Translations under genes and position numbers: made by a program | The notes under the pieces: generated by a model | Databases searched by the model: none | Told to the model about the DNA's origin: nothing | What the model saw: only the letters and a program-made list of their open reading frames with translations | Shown here: positions 27,380 through 35,285 of the stretch, one piece after another | Layout of the letters: each line of letters begins with the position of its first letter | Position numbering within the stretch: the first letter of the stretch is position 1 | Assembly (NCBI RefSeq): GCF_002943565.1 | Contig: NZ_PJCH01000005.1 | Location: 806,001-870,000, forward strand | DNA length: 64,000 nucleotides | Source: Hyphococcus luteus | GTDB lineage: Bacteria; Pseudomonadota; Alphaproteobacteria; Caulobacterales; Parvularculaceae | Reading direction: 5' to 3'

Positions 27380-28594
27380 CTAGATCCTCGAGATGACGAG
27401 GCAGCCATTGGTGCCGCCGAAGCCGAAAGAATTGGTCAGGAAGCAGTCGACTTTCGCATTGTCGACGCGCTCGCGGATGACCGGCAGGTCTTCGAAATCC
27501 GGGTCAATGGTCTCGATATGCGCCGACGCGGTGAGGAATTTGTCGCGCATCATGATGAGGCCGTAGACGAGTTCCTGCGCGCCGACGGCGCCCAGCGAAT
27601 GGCCGGTCAGGGATTTCGTCGAGGAAAAGGGCGGCACTTCCGCACCGAAAACGTCGCGGATGGCTTGCGTTTCTTTCTTGTCGCCCACCGGCGTCGAGGT
27701 GCCGTGCGGATTGATGTAGTCGATGGGCTGGCGCACCTGTTCGAGTGCGCCGCGCATGCAGCGAACGGCGCCTTCGCCGGAAAGCTGCACCATGTCGTAG
27801 CCGTCGGAATTGGCGAAATAGCCGGTGATTTCGCCGAGGATCGGCGCGCCGCGCTTTTTCGCATGCTCATATTCTTCAAGCACCACCGTCGCGGCGCCGC
27901 CGGCGATGACGAAGCCGTCGCGGTCTTTGTCATAGGCGCGGCTCGCGACCGTAGGCGTGTCGTTAAAGTTTGTGGACATGGCGCCCATGGCGTCGAAAAG
28001 GTTCGCAAGCGTCCAATCGAGCTCTTCACCGCCGCCGGCGAAGACGATGTCCTGCTTGCCCCACATGATCTGCTCGGCCGCCGCGCCGATGCAGTGGAGC
28101 GAGGTGGTGCAGGCCGACGAGATCGAATAGTTGAGGCCGAGAATCTTGAACGGCACGGAAAGCGTCGCCGAATTGGTGGACGACATGGCTTTCGGCACCA
28201 CGGTGGGGCCGATTTTCTTGGTGCCGCCGGTCTTGCGGGTGATGTCCGCCGCTTCGACGATGGCCTTTGTCGACGGCCCCCCTGAGCCCATGATGATGCC
28301 GGTCATGGGATGACTGACCTGGTCTTCAGAAAGCCCCGACTGTTCAATCGCCTCTTTCATGGCGATGTAATTCCAGCCCGCGCCCTCGCCCATGAACCGC
28401 CTTGTGCGCCGGTCGAGGATCTCTTCATAGTTGATCTTCGGCCGCGCCGAGACCTGACATTTAAATCCGTGCTCGGCGAAACTGGCGTCACGACCGACGC
28501 CGGAGCGCCCTTCGTAAAGAGCGTCTTTGACTTCATTCACATTGGCGCCGATGGAAGAAACGACTCCCATGCCGGTGATCACTACGCGCCGCAT
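27380..28594 (-). CDS. fabB: beta-ketoacyl-ACP synthase I (FabB)
   Basis: FabB condenses malonyl-ACP with acyl-ACP and, with FabA, makes unsaturated fatty acids. The 404-residue thiolase-fold protein shows the nucleophile in SISSACTTSLHCIG, the two catalytic histidines in YINPHGTSTPVGD and KSLTGHSLGAVGA, and NSFGFGGTNGCLV at the C-terminus. The ATG is fixed by homology (MRRVVITGMGVVSSIG) and GGATATTT upstream; a longer frame adds a hydrophilic tail that runs into the fabA end. Downstream of fabA by 46 nt. Confidence 0.96.
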   Translation of the reverse strand: MRRVVITGMGVVSSIGANVNEVKDALYEGRSGVGRDASFAEHGFKCQVSARPKINYEEILDRRTRRFMGEGAGWNYIAMKEAIEQSGLSEDQVSHPMTGIIMGSGGPSTKAIVEAADITRKTGGTKKIGPTVVPKAMSSTNSATLSVPFKILGLNYSISSACTTSLHCIGAAAEQIMWGKQDIVFAGGGEELDWTLANLFDAMGAMSTNFNDTPTVASRAYDKDRDGFVIAGGAATVVLEEYEHAKKRGAPILGEITGYFANSDGYDMVQLSGEGAVRCMRGALEQVRQPIDYINPHGTSTPVGDKKETQAIRDVFGAEVPPFSSTKSLTGHSLGAVGAQELVYGLIMMRDKFLTASAHIETIDPDFEDLPVIRERVDNAKVDCFLTNSFGFGGTNGCLVISRI

Positions 28595-28640
28595 AAATAT
28601 CCTTTCGCCTTCATCCGAAAACGTAAAAAGCGCCGCTTCC

Positions 28641-29174
28641 TTAAAGCGACAGTCCCGCGTCGAGCTGTTCACGCGAGAAGAGCCCGACCCTGAGGTCTTT
28701 CGCCTCGTAAATCTGGCGGCCGTCGACTTTCATGGCGCCGTCGGCGATGCCGAGGATCAGGGGCCGCGACATCATCCGGCGGACATTGAGCTCATAGGAG
28801 ACAATCTTGGCCGACGGCACGACCATGCCGGAAAAGCGCACGTCCTTGGCGCCGAGCGCGCGTCCATGGCCGGGATGGCCGGACCAGGTCAGGAAAAAGC
28901 CCACCAGCTGCCACAGCGCGTCAAGGCCGAGACAGCCCGGCATGACCGGATCGCCGGGAAAATGGCAGTCGAAGAACCACAGGTCCGGATTGATGTCGAG
29001 TTCGGCTTCGATCCGGCCCTTTCCATAATCGCCGCCGTCGCCATTGATCAGCGTGATGCGGTCAAACATCAGCATCGGCGGCACGGGGAGCTGTGCTGTC
29101 CCGGGGCCTCTGAGGCCATGATAGCCGCACTCGAGGAGCTCCTCGCGGCTGTAACTGTTTTTCTGTTCGCTCAT
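28641..29174 (-). CDS. fabA: 3-hydroxydecanoyl-[ACP] dehydratase/isomerase FabA
   Basis: FabA dehydrates 3-hydroxydecanoyl-ACP and isomerises trans-2 to cis-3-decenoyl-ACP, the branch point to unsaturated fatty acids. The 177-residue hotdog protein has the catalytic histidine (His71) in [12 protein letters not shown] and the catalytic aspartate (Asp85) in [13 protein letters not shown], matching the spacing of the family. It is the first gene of the cluster. Because the window also has a desaturase gene nearby, the organism appears to have both aerobic and anaerobic routes to unsaturated acyl chains. Confidence 0.97.
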   Translation of the reverse strand: MSEQKNSYSREELLECGYHGLRGPGTAQLPVPPMLMFDRITLINGDGGDYGKGRIEAELDINPDLWFFDCHFPGDPVMPGCLGLDALWQLVGFFLTWSGHPGHGRALGAKDVRFSGMVVPSAKIVSYELNVRRMMSRPLILGIADGAMKVDGRQIYEAKDLRVGLFSREQLDAGLSL

Positions 29175-29326
29175 GCGTCCTTAACTGCCGAATTTCGCCC
29201 AGCGCGCGGATTGTCGCGCGGGTAGACCGCTTGGTAAAGGCGGGCATGCACAGGGTCAATTATGCGTTGCAACATTCCCTCAGGGGGTGTTTCGCACAAA
29301 GGCGGGGCCGCTTGAGGTCAGACCGC

Positions 29327-29893
29327 TTAAGGAAGCGGCGCCCCGGCTTGGGCCCCCCAGAAGGCGGAAGCCCGGGCCCAGCCTTTGCGGCCGTCGGCGG
29401 AGACCTTGAGCCAGCCGTCGCGCTCCGCCTCGACCCGGGCGATGACGCCGCGGCCGAGGCGCGCCCGGGCCGGGGCTCTGGCGTCGGGCTTGGCCCGCAA
29501 GGCGAGGCCGTCTTCGAGCACCAGCGCCGTTTCCGCGCCGGAGAGCTTCGATTTATGGGTCCAGCACTCATCGCCTTCCGAATCGCGGATTTTGCGCCAG
29601 TGATCCCGGGTTTCGGCGATGATCATCACCGGCAGCCCCTGGCGCTGATAGGTGAGGCGCACCTGATGGGCGAAACTCGGGCCCGCGCGGCAGAAGGTGG
29701 TTTTCGATTTGAGCGAGACGAGGCGCGGCACAGGCAGACCGGAAGGGGTGTCCAGACGGACGGTCATTTCCGGCTTCACAGCGGCGGCTTGCGTCCCCAT
29801 CTTGGAATTGGCGGCTTGCGCCGCCGGGGCGGCTCCGGTCAAATAGAGACAAAGCGTCAGGCTGAAATATAATACGGAACGAATACGCGGCAT
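29327..29893 (-). CDS. exported bacterial SH3-domain protein
   Basis: A 188-residue secreted protein with a signal peptide (LYFSLTLCLYLTGAAPAAQA) and two SH3-like modules. The first, VSLKSKTTFCRAGPSFAHQVRLTYQRQGLPV, is the DUF1058-type start; the second begins LEDGLALRAKPDARAPARARLG and ends WLKVSADGRKGWARA. Such proteins often bind cell-wall components. In alphaproteobacteria it is commonly divergent from a 2-hydroxyacid dehydrogenase gene, as here. Binding target unknown. Confidence 0.85.
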   Translation of the reverse strand: MPRIRSVLYFSLTLCLYLTGAAPAAQAANSKMGTQAAAVKPEMTVRLDTPSGLPVPRLVSLKSKTTFCRAGPSFAHQVRLTYQRQGLPVMIIAETRDHWRKIRDSEGDECWTHKSKLSGAETALVLEDGLALRAKPDARAPARARLGRGVIARVEAERDGWLKVSADGRKGWARASAFWGAQAGAPLP

Positions 29894-29952
29894 GCTGAGG
29901 CGCTCAAAAATCTATCGAATGATGAATAAACCCTTACTCAACGCCAAAGCCG

Positions 29953-29968
29953 TTAATCGCAGGTTAAC
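29953..29968. promoter_or_regulatory. CtrA-like box (TTAA-N7-TTAAC)
   Basis: The site TTAA, seven bases, TTAAC matches the full CtrA consensus. It lies in the divergent region between the SH3 protein gene and the dehydrogenase gene, 59 bp and 72 bp from their starts. CtrA is the cell-cycle master regulator of this group, and GcrA, its partner, is encoded in the window; binding itself is inferred. Confidence 0.5.
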
Positions 29969-30040
29969 TATGGGCTCTTTTTCCGGTTCGCGGGCCGGCG
30001 CAAGGGGCCCTTTTGACGCCCGGGCGGCGGGGCGGCGCCC

Positions 30041-31060
30041 ATGAGCGGCGCAACCGGCGGCAAAACCGTCAAGGTCGCGGTCACCCGCAAGCTGCCCGAG
30101 CCCGTGGAGGCGCGGCTTCGCGATCTTTTTGACGCCGTTTTTCACGAGAGCGACGATCCTCTCTCGCCGGCGGCGCTGATCGAGCGCGCCCGCGATGCGG
30201 ACGTTCTGGCCCCGACATTGGGCGACAGGCTCGACGCGGCCTTTTTCGAGGCGGTGGGCGACCGCTTGAAGCTGGTGGCGAATTTCGGCGCCGGGGTCGA
30301 TCATATCGATGTCGCCGCCGCCAACGCCCATGGCGTCACCGTCACCAACACGCCGTCGGTCCTCGCCGAGGACGCCGCCGACATGGCCATGGCGCTGATC
30401 CTTGCCGTGCCGCGCCGTCTCGTCGAAGGCGTGCGCGCGCTCGAAGCCGGAGAATTTCAGGGCTGGTCGCCGACCTGGATGCTGGGCCGCCGGGTGCGCG
30501 GCAAAAAGCTCGGCATTATCGGTTTGGGCCGCGTCGGCGAGGCGATTGCGCGCCGGGCGAAAGCCTTCGGCCTCTCCATCCATTATCACAACCGCTCGCC
30601 GATCAATCCGCATATCGAGGACGAACTCGACGCCACTTATTGGGACAGCCTCGACCAGATGCTCGCCCGCGTCGACATTGTGTCGGTGAATTGTCCGCAC
30701 ACCCCGGCGACGTTTCATTTGCTCTCGCGTCGGCGTCTCGAACTTTTACAACCCCAAGCCTATGTGGTGAATATTTCCCGCGGCGAGATCGTCGATGAAG
30801 AAGCGCTGGCGAGCATGATCGAGGAGGGCCGCCTCGCCGGCGCCGGGCTCGATGTCTATGAGCGCGGCGCGCCCAGCGAAAAACTCCTGAAAGCGCCCAA
30901 TGTGGTGCTTTTGCCGCATATGGCCTCGGCGACGGTGGAAAGCCGCATCGAGATGGGCGAGCGCATGATCATCAACATCAAGATGTTCTCCGACGGCCAT
31001 AAGCCGCCCGACCGCGTGATCCTGGGGCTCGATGATGGCCGCCTGCCCCAGGCGGGCTAA
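30041..31060 (+). CDS. D-2-hydroxyacid dehydrogenase (glyoxylate/hydroxypyruvate reductase type)
   Basis: A 339-residue NAD(P)-dependent dehydrogenase that interconverts 2-keto and D-2-hydroxy acids. ANFGAGVDHIDVAAANAHGV opens the substrate domain, LGIIGLGRVGEAIARRAKAF is the nucleotide-binding loop, and the catalytic triad is in VNISRGEIVDEEAL (Arg), the following Glu and LLPHMASAT (His). The assigned ATG lacks a strong ribosome binding site; a start a few codons later is possible. Divergent from the SH3 gene with a CtrA-like box between. Glyoxylate reductase is the most likely subfamily, not certain. Confidence 0.9.
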   Translation: MSGATGGKTVKVAVTRKLPEPVEARLRDLFDAVFHESDDPLSPAALIERARDADVLAPTLGDRLDAAFFEAVGDRLKLVANFGAGVDHIDVAAANAHGVTVTNTPSVLAEDAADMAMALILAVPRRLVEGVRALEAGEFQGWSPTWMLGRRVRGKKLGIIGLGRVGEAIARRAKAFGLSIHYHNRSPINPHIEDELDATYWDSLDQMLARVDIVSVNCPHTPATFHLLSRRRLELLQPQAYVVNISRGEIVDEEALASMIEEGRLAGAGLDVYERGAPSEKLLKAPNVVLLPHMASATVESRIEMGERMIINIKMFSDGHKPPDRVILGLDDGRLPQAG

Positions 31061-31073
31061 AGGCGGGCTAAGT

Positions 31074-32111
31074 TCAGAATTTCATGGAAAGGCTGACCGC
31101 GCCGAATTGCTGCGCGCTTGTCTGCGTTTCGAATTCCTTTGTGCGCGTCACAAAGGTGTAGGCGACCTGAAAGCGCCGGAACTGCAGGGCGAGCCCTGCC
31201 TGCACTTCGCCTACAAGCACGTTCTTCTCCACGGAAGGATCGCCGTCGCGAAAGAGACTCCCGTCGAGAAAGATGTTGTGGGCGACGGCGCTGCCGTTGA
31301 CGCCTAAAAACAGATACCAGCTGAAATCGTCCACGGGCGAGAAAAAGCCGGCGCCGGCGAGCGCCGGGCGCACGCGCGGCGGTCCGTAGTCGGATATAAG
31401 ATCATTGCCGATGCGCAGCGTGAGACCGCCGCGGGCGCGCGTGTCCACATTGCCGAGGGACGCGCCGATGCTCGGCGTAAGATCGGCGCCGAAACCATTG
31501 TCGCCGAATTCGCGCAGCGCGCGAAACTGCCGGTCATAGGAAAGAACGAAACCGGGCTCGTTGCCGATCTGGTTGTCCCAGCCGTTCACCGGATCGCCGT
31601 TGATCAAGTCATGCCAGTTGTTCTGCAGCCATTCGCCCTGCGCCGCCGGGCCGACCACGCCGGCCTGCAGCGTGATCTGCTGCACGCGCTGGCGCTGTTC
31701 GACGACCACGGAATATTCGCCGTAAAGCCAGCCGGCGTAAGGATGCTGGTCCGGCAGCGGTTCCGTCGCCAGCGTGTCTTCGGGCGTGAAGATCGAATGG
31801 CCGACCGCGAAGCCGCGGCGAATGCCGGCGTCCGGTCCGGCGCCGAGAATGTCATGGGCGAGCGTGCTGGAGACGCCGTGCGGCTGCTTCAGGCCGGAAA
31901 GATAGGAGATCCGGACGCCATTGGTGTAATTGCGGTCCGTATTGGCGAAATAATCGTTTTCCCAGACAAAGGACCAGGTGGCGCGCTCGTCCATGGGAAG
32001 CGGCGGCGCGTCCTCTGCGGCGTCCTGCGCCAGATCCTGAGCTTGGGCGGCGCCGGCGCTGATCGCAAGGGCGCATGCAAACAGCGCTGAAAAGCCGGTT
32101 CTTCTCTTCAT
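31074..32111 (-). CDS. outer-membrane lipid A deacylase LpxR-like protein
   Basis: A 345-residue DUF2219 protein. LpxR removes the 3'-acyloxyacyl group of lipid A at the outer membrane. It has a signal peptide (ACALAISAGAAQA) and the diagnostic ENDYFANTDRNYTNGVRISY motif near the N-terminus, with the Asn-Asp active-site pair. The C-terminus ends in alternating beta strands and a final Phe (QQFGAVSLSMKF), as expected for an outer-membrane barrel. The first ATG is used as the start; an upstream 18-codon extension is unlikely. Substrate is inferred from the family, and loss of activity cannot be excluded. Confidence 0.88.
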   Translation of the reverse strand: MKRRTGFSALFACALAISAGAAQAQDLAQDAAEDAPPLPMDERATWSFVWENDYFANTDRNYTNGVRISYLSGLKQPHGVSSTLAHDILGAGPDAGIRRGFAVGHSIFTPEDTLATEPLPDQHPYAGWLYGEYSVVVEQRQRVQQITLQAGVVGPAAQGEWLQNNWHDLINGDPVNGWDNQIGNEPGFVLSYDRQFRALREFGDNGFGADLTPSIGASLGNVDTRARGGLTLRIGNDLISDYGPPRVRPALAGAGFFSPVDDFSWYLFLGVNGSAVAHNIFLDGSLFRDGDPSVEKNVLVGEVQAGLALQFRRFQVAYTFVTRTKEFETQTSAQQFGAVSLSMKF

Positions 32112-32259
32112 GGATCCCCGTTTGGGCGGCGTTGAATCGGGACGCCATAACACCCGTCCGGCCATAACAAAAGTTAGAGACGGTTTAATATCGGATGACT
32201 GTTCAGTGGCGCGCGCCTAAAGAGTAGCCAGCGCGGTCTGAATAGAGGAAACGCGAATT

Positions 32260-32877
32260 ATGGGTTTTTACAGCGATCATATCGAGCCGGCGCTTGTCTC
32301 CTGCGCCTGCGGGATGAAGGCGATTTCGCGCGAGCGCGAGAAGATCGTGCCGGCGGCGGCGGGAAAGGTGCTCGAGGTCGGCTTCGGCTCCGGCCTGAAC
32401 GCGCCTTACTACGACCAGTCGGCGATCACCCATCTTTACGCGCTGGAGCCTTCGGCGGCGATGCGCGCGCGCGCCGCGAAACGGATCGCCGGGCTTTCCT
32501 TCCCGCTGGAATGGCTGGACCTGCCCGGCGAAGAGATTCCGCTGCCTGAGGCCTCGGTGGATACGGTCCTCGTCACCTATACGCTGTGCACCATCCCCGG
32601 CGTCGAGGCGGCGCTCCAGGGCATGCGCCGGGTCTTGAAGCCCGGCGGCAAGATGATTTTTCTGGAGCATGGCCTCTCCCCGGACGCCGGCGTCGCCAAA
32701 TGGCAGAACCGCCTCGACGGGATCTGGGGCAAGCTCGCCGGGGGATGTCATTTGAACCGCGACCCGGCGTCACTCATCCGTGAGGCGGGCTTTAAAATAT
32801 CGGCCCTCGACCAACATTACGCCCCAGGAGCGCCGAAATTCGCGGGCTACATGACCGGCGGCGTGGCGGCGAAGTAA
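32260..32877 (+). CDS. class I SAM-dependent methyltransferase
   Basis: A 205-residue Rossmann methyltransferase. VLEVGFGSGLNAPYY is motif I for SAM binding, YALEPSAAMRARA supplies the acidic residue for the ribose, and VLVTYTLCTIPGVEAAL and VLKPGGKMIFLEHG are motifs IV and post-V. The pattern resembles METTL7-type and small-molecule or lipid methyltransferases. CAC GMKAISR in the N-terminus gives two cysteines (SCACGMK) of unknown role. It stands alone and divergent from the lpxR-like gene. The substrate is unknown. Confidence 0.85.
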   Translation: MGFYSDHIEPALVSCACGMKAISREREKIVPAAAGKVLEVGFGSGLNAPYYDQSAITHLYALEPSAAMRARAAKRIAGLSFPLEWLDLPGEEIPLPEASVDTVLVTYTLCTIPGVEAALQGMRRVLKPGGKMIFLEHGLSPDAGVAKWQNRLDGIWGKLAGGCHLNRDPASLIREAGFKISALDQHYAPGAPKFAGYMTGGVAAK

Positions 32878-32947
32878 CAGATGCGTCACAACCGTGCGGA
32901 TGTCTGCAATTTTAGTTGAATCGCAAGGTTCCAGGCGCATCATTCGG

Positions 32948-32962
32948 TTAAGGTCCGGTTAA
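32948..32962. promoter_or_regulatory. CtrA-like box (TTAA-N7-TTAA)
   Basis: TTAA, GGTCCGG, TTAA lies about 90 bp before the DUF2141 gene start. The box is embedded in a tandem CGGTTAAGG repeat with period 11. A GAATC (GANTC, a CcrM methylation site) lies at 32918-32922, 25 bp upstream, the kind of arrangement seen at cell-cycle promoters of this group. Confidence 0.45.
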
Positions 32963-33053
32963 GGCTGTTTCCGGCCCGCCGGATTTTGTATAGGCGGCAA
33001 CAAGAGGGGGGCGCAAAAGAACGCCCCTCATAAAGGTCAGACGGGAACGTAAC

Positions 33054-33524
33054 GTGCGTAGGTTTTTAGGCATCGGGATTTTATGCGTCGCAGCGGGCGC
33101 CGCCCAGGCGGATTCCGTTCCGGGCGCCATGAACAGCTTCGCTAAATACGCCGACCCGGGTCAGGCGGTCGCCGCGGTGAAAACGGAATTCAGCGCCGCG
33201 CCGGGCCAGGCCGTGCGTCTCGCCATCTATGACAGCGAGGAGGCCTTTCTCGAACGCGCGCGGGCGAAGCATGAGGCCCGGCTCGACGAAGAAGGCGTCG
33301 CGGTGCTGCCGCTCGCGGATCTGGAGCCCGGCGAATACGCCTTCGCCGCCTATCTCGACGAAAACGGCGACGGCAAGCTCAATCGCGGCAAAATCCTCGG
33401 GCGTCCGAAAGAGCCGGTGGCGTTTTCCAATGGCGTCAAGCCGAAGCTCAGAAAACCGCGCTATGACGAAACCAAGGTCGCCGTCGGCCCCGGCCGCGTC
33501 GTCGTCATCACCCTCGAAGACTGA
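33054..33524 (+). CDS. DUF2141 exported protein
   Basis: A 156-residue protein with a signal peptide (LGIGILCVAAGAAQA) and a DUF2141 beta-rich domain (VRLAIYDSEEAFLERARAK, DLEPGEYAFAAYLDENGDGKLN, GRPKEPVAFSNG). These are small exported proteins of unknown function, and the DENGDGKLN loop looks like a calcium-binding site. The start is a GTG chosen because homology begins there. The 5' leader carries a GC-rich stem at about 33005-33030. Confidence 0.82.
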   Translation: MRRFLGIGILCVAAGAAQADSVPGAMNSFAKYADPGQAVAAVKTEFSAAPGQAVRLAIYDSEEAFLERARAKHEARLDEEGVAVLPLADLEPGEYAFAAYLDENGDGKLNRGKILGRPKEPVAFSNGVKPKLRKPRYDETKVAVGPGRVVVITLED

Positions 33525-33545
33525 GCCGGTTCGCTTGCGCCAGCA

Positions 33546-33683
33546 CGCAGGGCGGCCAATTCGCATCGCCGTCCTTCGAGACGCAAAATCCTTCATCCTG
33601 AGGAGGCGCGGCAGCGCCGTCTCGAAGGGCGAAGGATTTTTGCTCCTCAGGATGAAGAGGCGATGCGGATTGGCCGCCCTGCG
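33546..33683. repeat. intergenic palindromic repeat, copy 1
   Basis: Copy 1 of a two-copy element. From left to right: a 25-nt outer arm (33546-33570), segment A (CCTTCGAGACG, 33573-33583), B (CTTCATCCTGAGGA, 33591-33604), a small GC hairpin, A' (CGTCTCGAAGG, 33618-33628), a spacer, B' (TCCTCAGGATGAAG, 33644-33657) and an outer arm (33659-33683). The outer arms pair with each other at 24 of 25 positions. A pairs with A' and B with B', so the inner pairings interleave. It lies between the convergent DUF2141 and MoeB-like genes. Confidence 0.85.
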
Positions 33684-33690
33684 CTCTAAT

Positions 33691-34449
33691 TCATCCGTGT
33701 ACGCTGCAATCGGGGCAGGCGGGATCCGCCGGCAGTTTGACGGTGCGAAAGGCGCCGCCGAGCCCGTCATAAAGCATCAACCGCCCGGCGAGGCTGTCGC
33801 CGACGGAGAGCAGCTCTTTTAAAACCTCCATGGCCGCGAGCGTTCCCATGACGCCGGTGACCGCGCCGAGGACGCCTTCCTCGGCGCAGTTCACCTGTTC
33901 CTCGCGCGGCGGCTCTTCCGGCACGAGGCAGCGGTAACAGGGCAGGACGCCCGGATCGGCGAAAGGCTTGAAGGTCGAAAGCTGGCCTTCGAAACGCCCG
34001 ACCGCGGCGGAGACGAGGGGCGTTTTCTCAGCGATGCAGGCGCGGTTCAGCGCATAGCGCGCCGCGAAATTGTCGACGCCTTCGACGACGAGGTCGTAAC
34101 CGGAAACGATCTTGCGGGCGTTCTCTTCGGTGACCCGCGGATGCGCGTCGCTTTTCACATGCGGGTTCAGCCGGGCTATCGCTTCGCGCGCCGCTTCCAC
34201 CTTGTCGCGGCCGACATCTTCCGTGCGGAACAGGGTCTGGCGCTGCAGGTTCGACAGGGAAACGACATCGTCGTCTGCAATGCCGAGCAGGCCGACGCCC
34301 GCCGCGGCGAGATAGGACAGGATCGGACTGCCGAGCCCGCCGGCGCCGACCACAAGCACGCGCGCGGCGAGGAGCTTTTGCTGGCCCTGTCCGCCCACCT
34401 CGCGAAGGAGGATATGGCGGGCGTAGCGTTCGCGTTCTTCCGGGGTCAT
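33691..34449 (-). CDS. MoeB/ThiF-family adenylyltransferase
   Basis: A 252-residue E1-like enzyme that adenylates the C-terminal Gly-Gly of a small sulfur-carrier protein, as MoeB does for MoaD and ThiF for ThiS. ERYARHILLREVGGQGQQ and VLVVGAGGLGSPILSYLAAAG (nucleotide-binding loop) are present, with a CYRC pair near 175 and CPDC at the C-terminus forming the zinc site. The partner is not encoded nearby, so MoeB and ThiF cannot be separated; MoeB is slightly favoured by overall length. Operon with DUF2721 (11-nt gap). Confidence 0.85.
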   Translation of the reverse strand: MTPEERERYARHILLREVGGQGQQKLLAARVLVVGAGGLGSPILSYLAAAGVGLLGIADDDVVSLSNLQRQTLFRTEDVGRDKVEAAREAIARLNPHVKSDAHPRVTEENARKIVSGYDLVVEGVDNFAARYALNRACIAEKTPLVSAAVGRFEGQLSTFKPFADPGVLPCYRCLVPEEPPREEQVNCAEEGVLGAVTGVMGTLAAMEVLKELLSVGDSLAGRLMLYDGLGGAFRTVKLPADPACPDCSVHG

Positions 34450-34460
34450 GCGCGCGCCTT

Positions 34461-34907
34461 CTATTTCGATAACAGCTCTTCGCGCACTTTCAGCGCGCGC
34501 GTGCCCAGATAAATCTCGCGCAGGAAAAGCGACAGCCCGCCCGCCATGGAGACCATGGCGGCGATGAACATCACCGCGACGATGGCGCCGGCGGGGACGT
34601 CGATGAAGTCGCCGATGAAAAGCGTCGCCACCACGAGGCAGACAAGAAGCGCGGCGATGGAAAACAACAGGACCGCGCGCTGGGCGAGCTGCATGCGCCG
34701 GTCGAGACTGACAAGCTCGGCGCGGATGCGTTCGGCTTCCTGATCGTTGCGCGGCTGAAGCGCGCGTTCCTCAAGGTGACGCGCCCGGTCGATGACGCGC
34801 GCAAGACGCGTCGTCACGACGCCGAGCAGCGAGCCGATCCCCGCGAGCAGGAAAACCGGCGCCACGGCGAGCTCGATAATGTGGGCGATGTCGGAAATCT
34901 GGTTCAT
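34461..34907 (-). CDS. DUF2721 membrane protein
   Basis: A 148-residue protein with three membrane segments: LAVAPVFLLAGIGSLLGVVT, VLLFSIAALLVCLVVATLFIGDFI and IVAVMFIAAMVSMAGGLSLFL, and a charged middle (HLEERALQPRNDQEAERIR). This is the DUF2721 layout. Function unknown. It precedes the MoeB-like gene in the same orientation. Confidence 0.85.
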   Translation of the reverse strand: MNQISDIAHIIELAVAPVFLLAGIGSLLGVVTTRLARVIDRARHLEERALQPRNDQEAERIRAELVSLDRRMQLAQRAVLLFSIAALLVCLVVATLFIGDFIDVPAGAIVAVMFIAAMVSMAGGLSLFLREIYLGTRALKVREELLSK

Positions 34908-35285
34908 GGCGGTCTTCTAACGGATGTTGCGCGAGGCCGCATCTCCTGCCGGGGCCTTCGGCCCCGTGAAACAATTTTGCGTCATTTCAATCCCGGCTTC
35001 GTTTAAAACGGCGTCATTGCTGGCGTTCAGGGAAGTTTGGCGCCATTTGCGTAAAAATGTTTCACGGGGGTGTTTCATCGGTCGCTCCATCTTTTTCGAT
35101 GTCATCCCGCACGCGTCCGCAGCACCGAAGATGACGCCGCGCAGATGCGGGATCCATAATTGCAGACCACTATAAAGCCGTTTCGTTCCCCGTGGATAAG
35201 TCCGCACCGAATGCGGGTTTGCGGCAAGAATTCATCGCCTTTGAGGTGGACCGAAGCCTCCATTCCCGTTTTTGGGGCGCCCTGC
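34908..35285. other. 378-bp intergenic region with several palindromes, no gene seen
   Basis: No credible reading frame. GGGGCC TTCG GGCCCC forms a hairpin at 34951-34966. CCCCGTGAAACA starts an imperfect 20-nt inverted repeat that pairs with 35049-35069 (separate entry). Further right, ATCCCGCA (35104-35111) and TGCGGGAT (35146-35153) form another inverted pair within GTCATCCCGC...GCGGGATCC, a type of palindrome common between alphaproteobacterial genes. The region separates the end of hemW from the start of the DUF2721 operon. Confidence 0.6.
34962..35069. repeat. imperfect 20-nt inverted repeat enclosing 67 nt
   Basis: CCCCGTGAAACA-A-TTTT at 34962 pairs with AAAA-A-TGTTTCACGGGG ending at 35069, with two mismatches over 20 nt. 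A shorter GTTTCA recurs just after. It might be the end pair of a decayed small mobile element or a structured RNA. Confidence 0.5.

Noticed and set aside
32174-32188. TTAG-N7-TTAA as a third CtrA box
   Set aside because: One half site is degenerate, and such partial matches are expected by chance; recorded only as a note.
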